A DNA stretch of 64,000 nucleotides from Brienomyrus brachyistius (GCF_023856365.1 NW_026042418.1:1-64000); one strand, 5' to 3'. Shown: positions 47,234 through 59,912, counted from the first letter of the stretch. A program made the numbers and translations. Notes: generated from the sequence alone by a model not told the origin.

Positions 47234-49480
47234 CTGGGGAAGCACGGGCCGGTCCTGTGACGGTCTACCTGCGCCAGACCTTATGCCACCTATTCACACA
47301 GACAGGCACAGGTGTAGGGGGGTTATGGGAATCATGGGAAGGAGTGACTCAGCCAATGTGTGGCCATCCCTTTTTGGTTTACAGCTATCCAATCACGTTT
47401 CAAGGAAATAAATCCATCCAGTTCATATTAACTCCTTATTCACTTACTGATCCAGTACTGATCCAAACATGCTCTCAGGAAACACAGGCTAGAAAAAATG
47501 GCTCGGTCTGGACTCATTTCTGCAGGTGTCACATGCATTACCCACTTCGGAGTGCCTGTCCCTACCTACAGACGACGTGTGGGAACATAGGAAGAGGAGA
47601 CTGCTAACTCTGCCTGAGGGGGCCTGAGCGGGGCACTGTGTCCCCCAAAGTCAAATCACTATTACTGCATAATGTGCCCCCCCCCTTAAACTGGACATCT
47701 ATGATAGCTGCTGTGGTTTTCTACCAGGTAAAATAATACGACAGCAATGTTCTCAGTTCAAACCAGCAGGAAAATAGATCTTTTGAAAACCAGAAAGTTA
47801 CACAGAAGTAAAGCAGTTTGTGTGTGTTTTTTTTTCATGCAGAATCAACATTGACGCACTCTATAAAGGACAGCATCCTACTGTAATGTACTGAACTCCA
47901 TTTGGGTCAAAGATGACTTAAAAGTGATCACCCCAACCACCAACCGCCACCAACCACCACAGCCACTGACAGTACTGATAACAGTGGCATGGCAGTGAGT
48001 GAGACCCACCTTTCTGTCCACAAGTACATTTCAGGTATTACCCCTTAAACAGCCTCTGTATGTTACAACGCTTGCTGCCTCTTCGTATTACATTATACAA
48101 TGAGATCAAGAGCACGCGACTATAAAAGACATAAAGGCGCAGACAATGCGTTCATTTTAAATATTTTCATTAAAGTGCTCGCATTATTTCTTTGGTTCAA
48201 AATTCGACATTTGAACGAAATTCATCGCAAATTCCCGAGATTATTGTGTAATCTTGCGAGTCATACCTTCTCTACGAAATGTTTTATGCTGTACCATCAA
48301 GGTATGAATTGCCCCGAGTACTGTTTTACGTGCATAGCGCCTCCTAGTGCTAAGATAGCATAATTACAGTATCCCCAGTGAGCCATTTAATACCTTAAGG
48401 CTTAAGCAATTTACACGGCGACATCGGAGAGGCTGGGCTAAACAAATAAATAAATAAACCATTTAAAACCAGAAAGTGAAAAATAAGTAATTATAATTAA
48501 AAGAAACTGAACTTGTGCTTCCCGATCGCTTGACTGTTAAACTACGCTAATTACATTTTTTTAATTAAGTAATGACATGAGTAATTAATGACACGGCAGA
48601 CCCTCACACGGTTCTTTGAATTCAGTATTAAAGCTTATAATGACATTTAAATTATGGCCTTAATTGTGGCTAATCTGATAACGTCTATGAAGTTTGCATG
48701 CCTGCTGTCCGCAAGGAGTTACGGTATTATCTATTTCATGAGTACCTGACAGCACTGGGAACGGATTTTGGGGTTTGTAGGAGGATGCAAAATGTATGGT
48801 TTAGGTCTTACTGTTATAGTCAAACATGTCCGGCCGAAAGGTTAAACTGAATTGCCGACCGTTGCTAAAACAGAGAGCGTGTCTGCGTTGCGTTGGAAAA
48901 AATCATACGATAATCGCCTGCAGTACATTCTTAAGAACTAAAGGAAGTCGGGCGACTAAGTTGAATTATTAACCACTTTCTGTTAAAATTCCGTTTAAGT
49001 TAAAATAAATGGTGAAACTTGGCGTAAACAATTTTAGCCCTCATTCAAACATCAGTTTGACACATTCAGTAAAGGGCCACGGCAAAAAAAAGAATACATT
49101 TTATGACATTGTGTTTAAAATGCAAATAAATGGTTAAGAATAGGCATGCCTACGAGAATAACTTGAACATGACGCAAACGGCCAAGACGACCATTTAAGA
49201 AATATTTGAGAAGAGCGGCAGCTCCGTGGCAAAACAATGTTCAATCCAAATATGCGATGGGTTTCTTTCTCTAGCAGAACATAATTCATCCAAGCTTACC
49301 TTGTTACACTACAACTACCTAGGGAAAGGGATCGCAGTTCTACTTAGACAGTTTTGCACGAATAAGTGAAATTCTTGAGTTTAGTTAGGACAGTCACACT
49401 TCTGTTTACATATATATATATATATATTATATATGTATATATACTAGAGATTCGCCGCTCTCTGTACAAATCGCACTTAC
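47234..49480 (-). other. glis3 intron 1
   Basis: 2.2 kb, AT-rich from about 48.4 kb, with a (TA)n tract at 49409-49443. No coding exon is seen. The block 48.5-49.3 kb is free of obvious repeats and could hold regulatory sequence. Confidence 0.5.
49409..49443. repeat. (TA)n microsatellite
   Basis: Alternating TA, with one TATT and one TGTA interruption. Confidence 0.95.
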
Positions 49481-49600
49481 CTGGTAATCATGGTTATTAT
49501 TGTAACAAAACAGAAACTCGACGTGGCCCACAACCGCAGCGATCATGCCGTCCTTAAAAGTTTCAAGTGTCACGTCTTGTTCGTAGCGAGATACTCTCTC
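49481..49600 (-). other. glis3: Likely glis3 non-coding exon 1
   Basis: On the minus strand GATTACCAG|gtaagtgcg at 49481/49480 is a consensus donor, 2.2 kb before the first coding exon. Human GLIS3 also has a non-coding first exon. Only the 3' limit is supported. The 5' limit here is a guess based on the inverted ATTGG 30-40 bp further up. Confidence 0.55.
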
Positions 49601-49631
49601 TCTACTCTCCTCTGGGCTGGAAGTGGCCAGT

Positions 49632-49636
49632 ATTGG
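49632..49636 (-). promoter_or_regulatory. CCAAT box candidate for glis3
   Basis: gaCCAATac on the minus strand lies about 150 bp before the exon 1 donor, a usual distance for a NF-Y type element. No TATA box is seen. A five-base match alone is weak evidence. Confidence 0.3.
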
Positions 49637-52600
49637 TCATCTAATGCAGCAGCATCATTAAAACCAGAAATCCTCAGACAGTCGGTCGGATGATCGCGTG
49701 CCTCCTCTCAGTCTTTTTGTTGTCCTTTGCTGCGTGAGTTTGCGGAGTAGATGTTCTGCTTTTACTTGCAGGGGCTCTGCGATCCTCGGCGCTTTGCTGG
49801 GAGTGCGCACACACTGCTGTCATCGTCTCCAGGGGCGGGTAATCACTTACTCTTTAGTTCATTCTCTAAGTCCCGGTTGTAGACACCTGCTGTGTAGCGG
49901 GGGCCGGCGCCAAAAGCTAGTGCATCGTTTTATGAACATACTCGATTGTAATGTGTGAATACCTTTAACAGCTGCCGTGAACTCCTAAGTTATAATTATT
50001 GTTTTCGTCCGTTTAAAGTTCCCGTCTATTACTGCACTACATAGGTTTATGAAATTTAATTAAGCATAGCATCAAACGTAGAAAAATTATAGGTCTACCT
50101 GCGTGTTATGTACGTCTATGACATTTTGGAATTTTCAATGCATTCATGTCGATGATATAATGGCCGATAATAATTAATGATTGACTATAATGTTAGATTA
50201 ATTATTACACATGACATATTTAATTTGTTGCCCTTTTTGAATAGCTGTATGTGCTGTTGTCGTTCAAAATAGTTGGAGTCAGTACTACTGACCACTTTGG
50301 CACAAAACAAAAACTAAAGGAGAGATATAAACTAACAACCTTCTGGGAAAATATCCATCGCATTAAATTGGTTCTTTATGCAATGCTATGTCCGTAACAC
50401 AAAGTAAAATCGGCAGGAACGGCACGCTTACATGACAACATTTTTGCACGAACGACTTAATTGTAGCTCTGCTAAATCTAACGTTGTAGAAGCCACCGTT
50501 CCAAGTGGGTTTGTTATTAGAATTAAACGTTTTGGAATATCACAAAAACGAGAACCGCATGCCACTGTAAGGACTTAACTGTTGGTGTAGTGTTTACCTG
50601 AGGGAATGTATTGTGTGGTAATATGTTACGGGTTATGCATTTAGTATTAGTGCCAAGAAACGTTTGCGTTTGCGAGCATAAAACTGGCGGATAAACTGAC
50701 ATTGCCAACAAAGAAAAAACAGATGAATCACCGGAATTGTTACTGAAGGCAATTTGTTACTAAAACAGGTAAAGTTGCACGGTCAGTGTCAGAATGTCGT
50801 CACGAAACATTAAATCAGAAATCAATCTGTTTACCCAGTGTTTTCCTTTCTCTTCAACAAAATATTAATCCACTGATTTGTAATGCTTCACCCTGGACCC
50901 TTAGACCACCCGAAGACAGCAGTAAGGCGGAGGACCCCCCTATAGACAGCAAATCAGCCCAGGTAGTAAGAACATCATTTCAATTCTGTACGTTGGAATA
51001 ACGCGTGAATAATATTGACAGAAAAGCCTAGAATTTTCTTGAATCTACTCATACAAAAGTTCGGCTAATCTGATCATTCTGCAATGGATAACAAAATTAA
51101 CATGCTAGTAAAATATCTTTTGTTTATTGAATGGAAACCAGCTGCCTGGAAACGGGTTATGTTATTGTGAAGGTACTGAAAAATCTAAACGGCACTGATG
51201 ATTTCGGTATTTTTATGTGCTTCGCTGGAGTCGAACAATAACATATTTGTATCTGGGGCAGGAAAAAACCCCCAAAAGGGCAGTAGATCGTGAGAGCATA
51301 AGTCTCAGTTAGCCTGGTCAAGATCCTTGGAGACTCCCTGCTGGTGTGTACTGGAGAAAAACACACTTTGGGTGCATTGCTCCTGTAAAAAATCTGTATA
51401 AAGTCGACTATGTCGATCATTGCCTGTCACATCAACGCTACTCTCGTAAAATTGAACGTATTGCCGCAACATCCTAACGAGCTATCCGGTGCAGATGAGG
51501 TGTTGGCTGTCGGGACACTTTCGGATATAAAGTTAAACCTATAGTACTGAGATCAGTTGGTCTCACTGGCACGTCCCACAGGTGGGTGAAAGAGGGGCCA
51601 TTACGCACCTGAACATGGCAACATACTAGATTCGTAATGGGCAAGTTTAGACTAGTGCGATCATGTGTTTAGTTCAAGGCGAATCTGTAATGGATGGATG
51701 GATGGACGGATGGATAGATGTTTTTTGGAATCTAATTGCCAAAATGAATGAATCATCAATTAAGGGTGATTCAAGAACTGTTTTTCGTTTAGTGACATAC
51801 GAAGAAAAGCTTTCAAAAAATGAACAGAAGCAAACGAAAGAACAAAAAAATGTCAAATTAATGAAGGTTACGAAAATTAATGTTAGAAGATCTTTTTTCT
51901 CGGTGTACATTAGTTGGCTTAATTTAGAGACCTCAGACGCGTTTGACTCAAACCAAAACTCTTCAGTGAAACTCAGCAAATTACACATAAATGGGGGCTT
52001 TTAATGAGTAAGGTCTGAGAGGCCGTAAAATACATTGTTATGAGGTCTACGTGCCAAGTGGTTCATTCTGGTTGCCTCGTATTTATTGGGGATCTCGTGC
52101 CCTGTTAATTGCTCTGCTTGTTTAGTGTGGGCGGTATATCTCCGTTAGAGCGCTTAAGAGTCGCAATGTTTACGAGAAAGGAGATAAATTCTTTAAAGGG
52201 CAGAGTTTTTTATATATTTTTTTTTACGGAATGGCAATGATGTTTGCTTGTGGTGAGAACAGATGTCATGAATTACACCGACTGCAGAAATGGACGAGGG
52301 GGTGTTTCTGAGTCCTGGTATCAATTTCAAACCTCCGGTGGGTTTTCTTGTGTCGAAAACTTTTCCTCTGAGTGTCTTGGGATGAAAGAAATCGTGACAG
52401 AAGGGGTTTCCTCGGGCGGCCACTGACAACTATTCTATTCTTTTAATGTGTATATGAAGAGGTGAAAGCACTTGGGAAAGATTATTTTATTTGTTGTTTC
52501 TTGAGACAGGAAGGAACTGTTTTTTTTTTCAAAGTCCAGTGTTCCCTCCGCTTCTCTGTGAAATTTCTTTATAGGTTTAAGTGTAATGTTTTCGAAAACC

Positions 52601-52934
52601 ATATGTTTATTGCTGGAATGCAGCTTGCTCTGAGAAATAACCTGGCGTCTTGCATCACCGTGTTTTCATTGGAAGGGCTTTAGTTTGTAGCCAGGAGAAA
52701 CGGAACAATCCGCCTGTTTTATGGTGAGACGTGAACTGTCATGAAATTTGTACGAGTCGTCTCGAAGAAACCCAGGCTGTTATGGATATATTCATTCTCT
52801 GAAATTGTTTAGGCTCGTGTTGGCAACAGGAGAAAGTACTGCAAATCACAAAGAACTGTGAGAAAAGTACAACAACACAACTTTAATCGATCGCTACAGA
52901 AGGAATGAATGTACCCCGATTCTCCGTGTCACTC

Positions 52935-53160
52935 ACAGTTTTACTAAGGTACTAAGTTGTACCTTTTTAGGTACCGTTACTTGTGCCTGGGGCTGTATCT
53001 TCAAGGGTCTGTGAACTTTATCGTAGCTGAATGTACCTTTAGTCTAATTTAAAGTACTCTGGTAAAGGACTGTGATGAACATTTTGTACCATTGAGGGTA
53101 CATTAATGTTGTTTGTACCATGAGAAACAAAATTATACCCTTCTATTCTGACAGCGTAGC
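52935..53160. mobile_element. GGTACC-rich dispersed repeat
   Basis: Repeated ggtacta, gtacctttt, ggtaccg, gtacatt and tgtaccat motifs are spaced 20-40 bp apart. This is the texture of a non-coding repeat that I recall as common in teleosts. Family assignment is not made. Confidence 0.5.
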
Positions 53161-54397
53161 TTAGTAATCCTTTACAGCACATTCGGATCATTTCAGTCCA
53201 ATTCCTGTAGGTCTCAGTCCTACAGCCCAGCTCACCCATAACTCTGCCTCCATCCCCTTCCTCCACAGCCCATGTTCTGTTGAGAGCCGCTCGCTCGCTA
53301 TGGGCTATGCCGGGGGAGGTGTTTGTACAGAGCGGGCCCTGCTCCCAGGTTGGTATGACGACCACATTGTTTACCCTGCGGTGGTGCGGTAAGGTAGGGT
53401 CGTGTGCCTGGAAACCGGGTGGAGAAACTCTGTCTTTGAAGGCGGGCAGAGGGGACACAGTCTATGTGCCCAGCTCTGAAGTTGCTCACAATGACAGCCT
53501 GTAGATGCAGCATATAATCATGATGAAATTAAGCATAATTACGTAGCTCTGCATGCCAGCGAAGCCCTCCTTAAATCAATACTCCATCCCTGTTAGACGA
53601 ATTTATTCTTTATAGGTCTGCAAATCTGTATGCCTGTGTTGTTTTTCCATATTCACACTGTTCAGAGCCGCAAAGATTCAGCAGTCTCGCTCAGATGTAC
53701 GGAAATAAAGAGCCGCTGAGGTCAAAAAAAAAAAAAAACGTCATAAATGGGGCCATTTGCTGCAGATGGAGTGCAAAGCACAGATGTGGCAACTGGGTAA
53801 GGTACCTCAAAGTGGAGTAAACTGATGCGACAGAGAATGATTAAGTCAGGTAAGGCGGGCTTAAGTGCAGTTTACGGAGAATTATGTTAAGTGGTTAGTT
53901 TGAACAAACATACAGTGTAATTGTCCTTTTGTACTGTACCCACAATGACTGAAATATGTATCATTTTAGCTTTTAATGAGCCTTCTTGCTGATGTGGCTA
54001 ACTGTCAGAAGGGTGAGTTGGGTCACGTGACCCCAACATTCCAAATTATTTGTATATCTGGTGGCTACAACGTTTCTCGGTGATTACCTTATTACGATCC
54101 ACCCCCGGACCCTAGGAGCCAGGCAGGCTGCGGTGAGTCAACGGGGCGAGTCACCAGGATGTCCAGCTCTGTGGGGGTGGGGGGAGCCGTGAGATAGGAG
54201 GTTCAGAGTCTCCACTGCTTGATCATGTTTGGGGAGGGGGGGGGAGGTAACAGGGGGCTTGGATCAAATGGGTTGGATTTGAAATACATCTTGATCATTT
54301 CATTTTAACAGCAAAGTGTCGGGGACTTTACTAAGTACCGTCGTGCATTAAGAAGAGCAACATCATGTATAAATAAGACACTGGGAAGAGAGAGAAA

Positions 54398-54853
54398 GAG
54401 CACTGGGCTCCAGTAAGAGCACTGGGCTCCAGTAAGAGCACTGGGCTCCAGTAAGAGCACTGGGCTCCAATAAGAGCACTGGGCTCCTGTAAGAGCACTG
54501 GGCTCCTGTAAGAGCACTGGGCTCCAATAAGAGCACTGGGCTCCTGTAAGAGCACTGGGCTCCAATAAGAGCACTGGGCTCCTGTAAGAGCACTGGGCTC
54601 CAGTAAGAGCACTGGGCTCCTGTAAGAGCACTGGGCTCCAGTAAGAGCACTGGGCTCCTGTAAGAGCACTGGGCTCCTGTAAGAGCACTGGGCTCCAATA
54701 AGAGCACTGGGCTCCTGTAAGAGCACTGGGCTCCTGTAAGATCACTGGGCTCCAGTAAGAGCACTGGGCTCCTGTAAGAGCACTGGGCTCCTGTAAGAGC
54801 ACTGGGCTCCAGTAAGAGCACTGGGCTCCTGTAAGAGCACTGGGCTCCTGTAA
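54398..54853. repeat. 19-bp minisatellite, 24 copies with three variants
   Basis: The unit is gagcactgggctccNNtaa, where NN is ag, tg or aa. The order of variants (A=ag, T=tg, N=aa) is A A A N T T N T N T A T A T T N T T A T T A T T. The only other change is one g-to-t (gatcac) in copy 19. Minus-strand frames remain open throughout; plus frames are closed by taa. Non-coding. Confidence 0.95.
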
Positions 54854-55039
54854 GAGCAGAAACTTTGCACAGACTGCATTTTAAGCACTAGTCAACCAAT
54901 CACATTTATTGCACATTTAATAAAACTGTTGAGACAGAGTTAATATTTAATATCATATAGTTCAAAATACAGGTGGCTCAACGCGGAGCGATGCTGTTTC
55001 ACACCTCCAGGGTTATGGTTTTGAATTAGGCACTGCTGT

Positions 55040-55345
55040 GTGTGCGTGTGTGTGTGGGTTTACATAGATGACATTTGGGGACCAAAATGTACCCAAACTG
55101 CGGTAAAACCTGAAACTTCCTTACGTTTGGGGACATTTTTCAGGTCCCCATTTGGAAAACCTCAATTTTATAAAAATCTGTGACAGCAATCAAAAAAGTA
55201 AAAATGTCAAAGACGTGAAAAGTCTTGTATTTTGGTTGGTTACTTGTGGTTAAGGTGAGGGCTGGGTGGGGGCTAAGGGTGTCATGATTGGGATTAGGGA
55301 TTTTCCCACAGAAATGAATGGACAGTCCCCGTTTAGACAGGTATG
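55040..55345. mobile_element. Fish dispersed repeat with GGGGACATTTTTCAGGTCCCC core and (GT)n start
   Basis: Contains tttggggaccaaaatgtacc, ggtaaaacctgaaa, ggggacatttttcaggtccc and atgaatggacagtcccc in order, preceded by a GT microsatellite. I recall this combination as a common non-coding repeat in fish introns. Confidence 0.55.
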
Positions 55346-55390
55346 CCAACGTCTGTTAGAGGAAGACATTTACTTAGACTCCTCTCTGTT

Positions 55391-55501
55391 TTGGCACCTA
55401 AGTGGTGGAATGAACGTCCCCTAGATGTCCGAACAGCTGAGTCATTGGGTGCCTTCAAACAACAACTAAACACCTACCTCTTTCGGAAGCGCTTGGATTA
55501 G
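55391..55501 (+). pseudogene. C-terminal fragment of a non-LTR retrotransposon ORF
   Basis: The frame reads APKWWNERPLDVRTAESLGA, then FKQQLNTYLFRKRLD and a stop. The pattern W-N-x-P-L-x-x-R-x-x-x-S-x-x-x-F-K-x-x-L-x-x-x-L-F is typical of the extreme C-terminus of LINE-type reverse-transcriptase proteins in fish. No upstream reverse-transcriptase domain remains, consistent with 5' truncation. Confidence 0.55.
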
Positions 55502-55628
55502 CACTTCCAGGATTATACTCTCCTTAAAAAAATTTATTACTTAACAACAGAGTTTTCAAGTAAGTTGAACCAGAATCAGAATGTATTCACTGATGAGTGT
55601 GCCTCTAAATTGCCCAGTTTGTGTGTGT

Positions 55629-55715
55629 CCTGTGATTAAGGGATGTCCCATCCAGGGTATTCCCATGCCTTGTGCTTTATGTTTTCCTGGGATCGGTACA
55701 AGGCTTCCAGCCTGG
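55629..55715 (-). mobile_element. SINE-like repeat tail, inverted copy
   Basis: Contains cccatccagggtattcccat, gccttgtgcttta and tcctgggatcggtacaaggc. This is the reverse orientation of the family whose fuller copy is at 10106. It is followed by a short gggactgggattg repetition. Confidence 0.5.
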
Positions 55716-56225
55716 GATTGGGAATGGGACTGGGACTGGGATTGGAATTGGGTTGTCCAAAGACATGTTGGAAAGTGCAGCACAACATATTGGCAAATAT
55801 CAAGATCAACTGTAGTTCATGTGCTGACACAGTATAAACTATACAAAAGAACTGAATTGGAATGATGCATTGCAGGCCATTAAAATGAAAACCTCCTTTT
55901 TAAAGAACAACTGTGAGAGCCATTATAACAGGTGGTTAAGAAATAGTCAAATGTTCTTAACTTTAACAGTAAACATGCTATAAAAGTGTCTTGTTTAAGT
56001 GCTTTAAGCATGATGAATTTGCTTGCAGAACAAAAACCCCGAAAGATATATATCAAGTCCTCAACAATAAACATTACGTGGAAAAAGTACTCTTTGGTGT
56101 GTGGCGACCTCTGGTGGAGGTATATGATATATATTGTTTACATTTTGCTGCTTTAAACACTATCATCAGTGAACAGGTTACATTTAATATGAACGGTTAA
56201 TATACAAGATAATTAGCAACAAATC

Positions 56226-56345
56226 GTTCATCCTCAACCATTTATCCTGAGCAGGGTCGCAGGGGCGTGGAGCCTATCCCGAGCAGCACAGGGCGCCTTG
56301 CTGATGTACGTCCGGGACGAAATACCAGCCCATCGCGGGAGGAAG
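56226..56345 (+). mobile_element. SINE-like repeat tail fragment
   Basis: Contains accatttatcctgagcaggg, tcgcaggggcgtggagccta and ccagcccatcgcggg, the standard 3' portion of a widespread fish repeat. The B-box end is absent. Confidence 0.6.
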
Positions 56346-56959
56346 CGGGGGAAGTGCGTTCGCCACCGGCAGAAAATACTTTCCACAAACGTAGAGTGGG
56401 AGTGGAACAGTACAAAAATCCAAATTTTAGCTTAATAAAACAGATTTACGTTGAACAAATTCGTACATTTTCATTTTTAGCCCATTTAGCTTATATCACT
56501 TTTTAGTTTAAATTACACTCATCCTATGAACGATGCATTTTATTATATATTTTTTTCATATAATGTGTTAGGATTTTGCAGTAGGCTACAAGCTCTGGAT
56601 GTAACACGGAAGCGCAAATCAGCCCACTGAAATTCACGTCTGTCTGTCGACACGCCCATTTCACAGTTTAAATAGAACACGTACATAACATAAGGAAAAT
56701 CTGCTATCTGGTTTTAAAAATAATTTTAAGCTATAAAGATCAAAATATTCTTAAAGAAATAGGCCTATCAACGCCCGCACTGAATAACCATACATATTAA
56801 AGCAAAATCAACATTTGCAAAGTATGCATTTCATTTGTATGTTAGATTGAAAGAATTTTTCCACCACTTCTGTCTAAATTAAATAAGCCTATAATATAAT
56901 TATTACAGTAAATTTGCGGCCAGTGTTTGCAGCTGCATGAGCAGCACGCACCACCGCGT

Positions 56960-57073
56960 GGGGCCGAACGCGCATGCTCAGTGGGTGTTGCTCGCTGCCG
57001 CTTCTCCTTCCCGCAGACCTTGTCCTCTACCGTGAGACGCAAAAAGAGGCGCTGCCTTTGCGGAACAAAAGCG
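56960..57073 (+). promoter_or_regulatory. vdac3: Likely vdac3 promoter end and non-coding exon 1
   Basis: A CpG-enriched block ends at a donor AAAGCG|gtaaga (57073/57074), 2 kb before the first coding exon. An NRF-1-like cgcgcatgctca (56969-56980) differs by one base from the consensus palindrome; NRF-1 controls many nuclear genes for mitochondrial proteins. No TATA box is seen. Exon 1 of vertebrate VDAC genes is non-coding, which fits. The transcription start is not defined. Confidence 0.5.
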
Positions 57074-59125
57074 GTAAGATCACTGGCTATCCGGCCAAGT
57101 CTGACTGTGGGGGGAAAAAACATTTTGTAAAAAGAGGATTCTCTTTTTAAAGCGCAGATTATTTCTTGAGCGTGTTCCTGGACACTTCAGCGTTGAATTC
57201 TGCAATATTAGGTGCAATAACAGGCCCGGCGTAATTGAATGTACCTATATCAATCAATGTTTAAGCGATTTATGTATTTTGGTACCATTTATTTGTCAAT
57301 CCCATGACTGGTTTGGTGATTTTTTTTTAGGCTTTTTGCACCTCCGATCGTCCAAGCCCAATGACATGACCATGCGGAGATAACGGATCTTGTTCTCGGC
57401 GAGATTAAACTGTGGATGCGATTAACTAAAACTATAAATAGCAGATGTCCGTAGAATTAGACTGTACAGTAGCGAAACTTGCCCTTTTATCTGAATGTGA
57501 AATTTAAACAAGCTGGTGACGATGACATTGAGATTAAAATATATAGTAGCCCTAATTGTGAAATATATCCGTTCTTATAACGCACTTGTACTGGCTGTTT
57601 CTGCACATAGTATTGAATTTTGTGCTTGTTTTGCCAAGGTCCTCCGGATTATTTCCGGCAAGATAATGTTTCTATATCTGCCTAAACCCAGTTTGCAGTC
57701 GTTTAATGTAATTGTACTGCACCTCTGTGGAAGTTCTGCAAATTCATTCGTTTGCAGGTTATTTAGGCCTGAAACGCGATGCCGAGTTACAGTGAGATTA
57801 GACGATTGACTGATGGACGCGGTTCGATGAAAATTAAACAGGCCAACATCGCGCATATAATGTTTCGGATATTGATCCTTGTGTATCCTTATGTATAATT
57901 TTGCGGAAGTGAAAGCCTTTAACATCCCTTAATGGCAAAATAAAAGAGACTGGATGATTACATCTCCGCAGTTTGATTAAAGAAAACGAAGTAGTACACA
58001 GTGTTAAATCACTTTCGGAAGAGTGTGACCTGGGTTACCTGTCATCTGCCTTAATAAACACTTCGCTTTGAGGTGCATTTGCAGAGTCCCTATATCACCT
58101 TCACTCAGATATTAATTTCTAGCCATGGTTAGTCTATATACTTACACCTCTTTCTTAGTTTACCGATTTTAAGAGGTTGTTCTGTTTAAAGGAATTTGTT
58201 TGCCCAAGGCAGACACTGCGGAATACTGGACTGCCTTAAGCGCAAAACTTTGCTCACCAACTGTGAGGTCCGGATCTTTATTCTGAGTGGCTTAACTAGA
58301 AGCTATTGAGGCAATTTTTCTTCCATAAATTGTCTGATTGATCACCCTGTTGTCACCAAGAACACAAGTTGATGTGACCTAACACGCAAGTCATAAGTAA
58401 CACGTGAGAAGATGAGCTGAGATCGAGCCCGATCCATCCCGTTCCATGGCACTGCTGGACCAGAGGCTGCTAGCCATAATACAGGGAACTGAAATTCTTG
58501 ATTTCTTTAAATCATGGAAGCAATATTGAGCCTTGAGGTGTTGTCTTGTAAGTACTATAATAGCGAATGGTTGAGTTTGTAGAATATAACATCTTTGTGT
58601 GGGCGGTAACTTGTCATATAGCTTAAGACAGATGTTGAAGGTCGAGGACTTGAGGGTGTTTAATTGCAGTACTCAATGAGAGTAACTTAACAGGCCAGCA
58701 ACTCAAAAACTATTGCGGATGGAGGTTGGATGACAGTGGTCGCCTAGCAACCACATCACCGCATGTCAGGTGGATGCTTACCCAGACGGTGTAGTTTGAA
58801 CATATTTTTGAAGTGACTCGTTCGGTTGTGTTATCTGCTATGGGCGCGGACAGAGGTGACACAAATAGGGCGGAAACCCTGCGTGATTATGGGGCGCGGA
58901 TTTCAGCAGGGGCACCGGAACATGGTAGCGTTCTTGTAACATGTGCCATGATGAAATATGGCTAGACTGCTAAAATACTCAGGAGAACTCAGTATATTCT
59001 TAATATATCCTTTCTTTTTGGACTGTGGCCTGTTTTCTGTCTCGATGTCAGAAATAGAGAGACCGTTTTTCAAGAATTGCGAGTTTGCTGCCAACTGAAG
59101 GAATATTGCATTTTCCCCCCCTCAG
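57074..59125 (+). other. vdac3 intron 1
   Basis: 2 kb of AT-rich sequence without clear repeats. No coding exon is recognised. Confidence 0.45.
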
Positions 59126-59232
59126 AGTCAGATACTGACCTCCGACCTGTCCTGTCACAGACATCATGGCTGTCCCCCCCTCATACTCTGACCTGGGCAA
59201 ATCTGCCAAGGATGTCTTCAGCAAGGGCTACG
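59126..59232 (+). CDS. vdac3: vdac3 exon 2 (first coding exon)
   Basis: VDACs are 19-strand beta-barrels of the mitochondrial outer membrane that pass metabolites and ions. The acceptor is ttttccccccctcag|AG. The ATG is at 59166, and the donor TACG|gtgagt leaves in phase 1 after 22 codons. The peptide [20 protein letters not shown], then GY, is the typical N-terminal helix segment. Human VDAC3 instead begins MCNTPTYC, so its redox-active N-terminal cysteines are absent here. Other fish VDACs, as I recall, also start MAVPP. An alternative acceptor (cacag|ACATCATGG) exists at 59160. Confidence 0.93.
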
Positions 59233-59912
59233 GTGAGTAACCAACGTCACAGCGGCCCTGACCTGGTTTGCGCAGAAAAAGTGATGCAACGGACGCAGTG
59301 TTTCTCAGGCTGCGATCGAAAGCCTGGCATGCGTCAGGCTCTGTTTGCGATAATGTGTCTGGATTTAATGCCCTTAAAAGCGACCTGTTTATAATCTTGA
59401 AAAAGGATTTTTTTCCTGTGCGATGATACGGCTGCTTCTTAGTGTTGCCAACTAGCTTGATTTCCCCTTCAGCTACTTGACCTGAGGTTCATCCACTGCT
59501 GGTGCGTGTGGTGGGCTCCCGCACGCGGGTTAGCGGCCTCGCAAAAACACGTACCAGTCAGGGTCTTAAATTGTGACCAGTTCGATATGACAGTGGGTGA
59601 CGATTCCCGGTGATCAGCAACAAGTGCAAGGTAGTGTGTTTGACTGGTCTGTCATCCAAAACTATTCTAATTAATCCAGGATTCTAGTCTAAATCAAAGG
59701 TTTAATAAGATGACCTGCTGGTGTCTTGCCGCTGAATATCAAACGTTGAGTGTGACTCTACTAGACATGCAAAGATCTCCATCGTTTGTTTATGATGGAG
59801 ATATGAACACTGCACTCCCTTGTGGACCGTCACAGGTTCCATTCTGATTTACGCACGTCCCAAAACTCATTGCACTGATGTTGTTTCTTCGTCTCCACCA
59901 TACTCTCTGCAG

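Larger units (their letters stand above)
49700..56900. other. glis3-vdac3 intergenic region
   Basis: The two genes are divergent, so this 7-kb stretch holds both promoters. It carries the GTACC-type repeat, the 19-bp array and several dispersed repeats listed separately. No exon is recognised on either strand. A short (GGAT)n tract lies at about 51690-51719. Confidence 0.6.
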
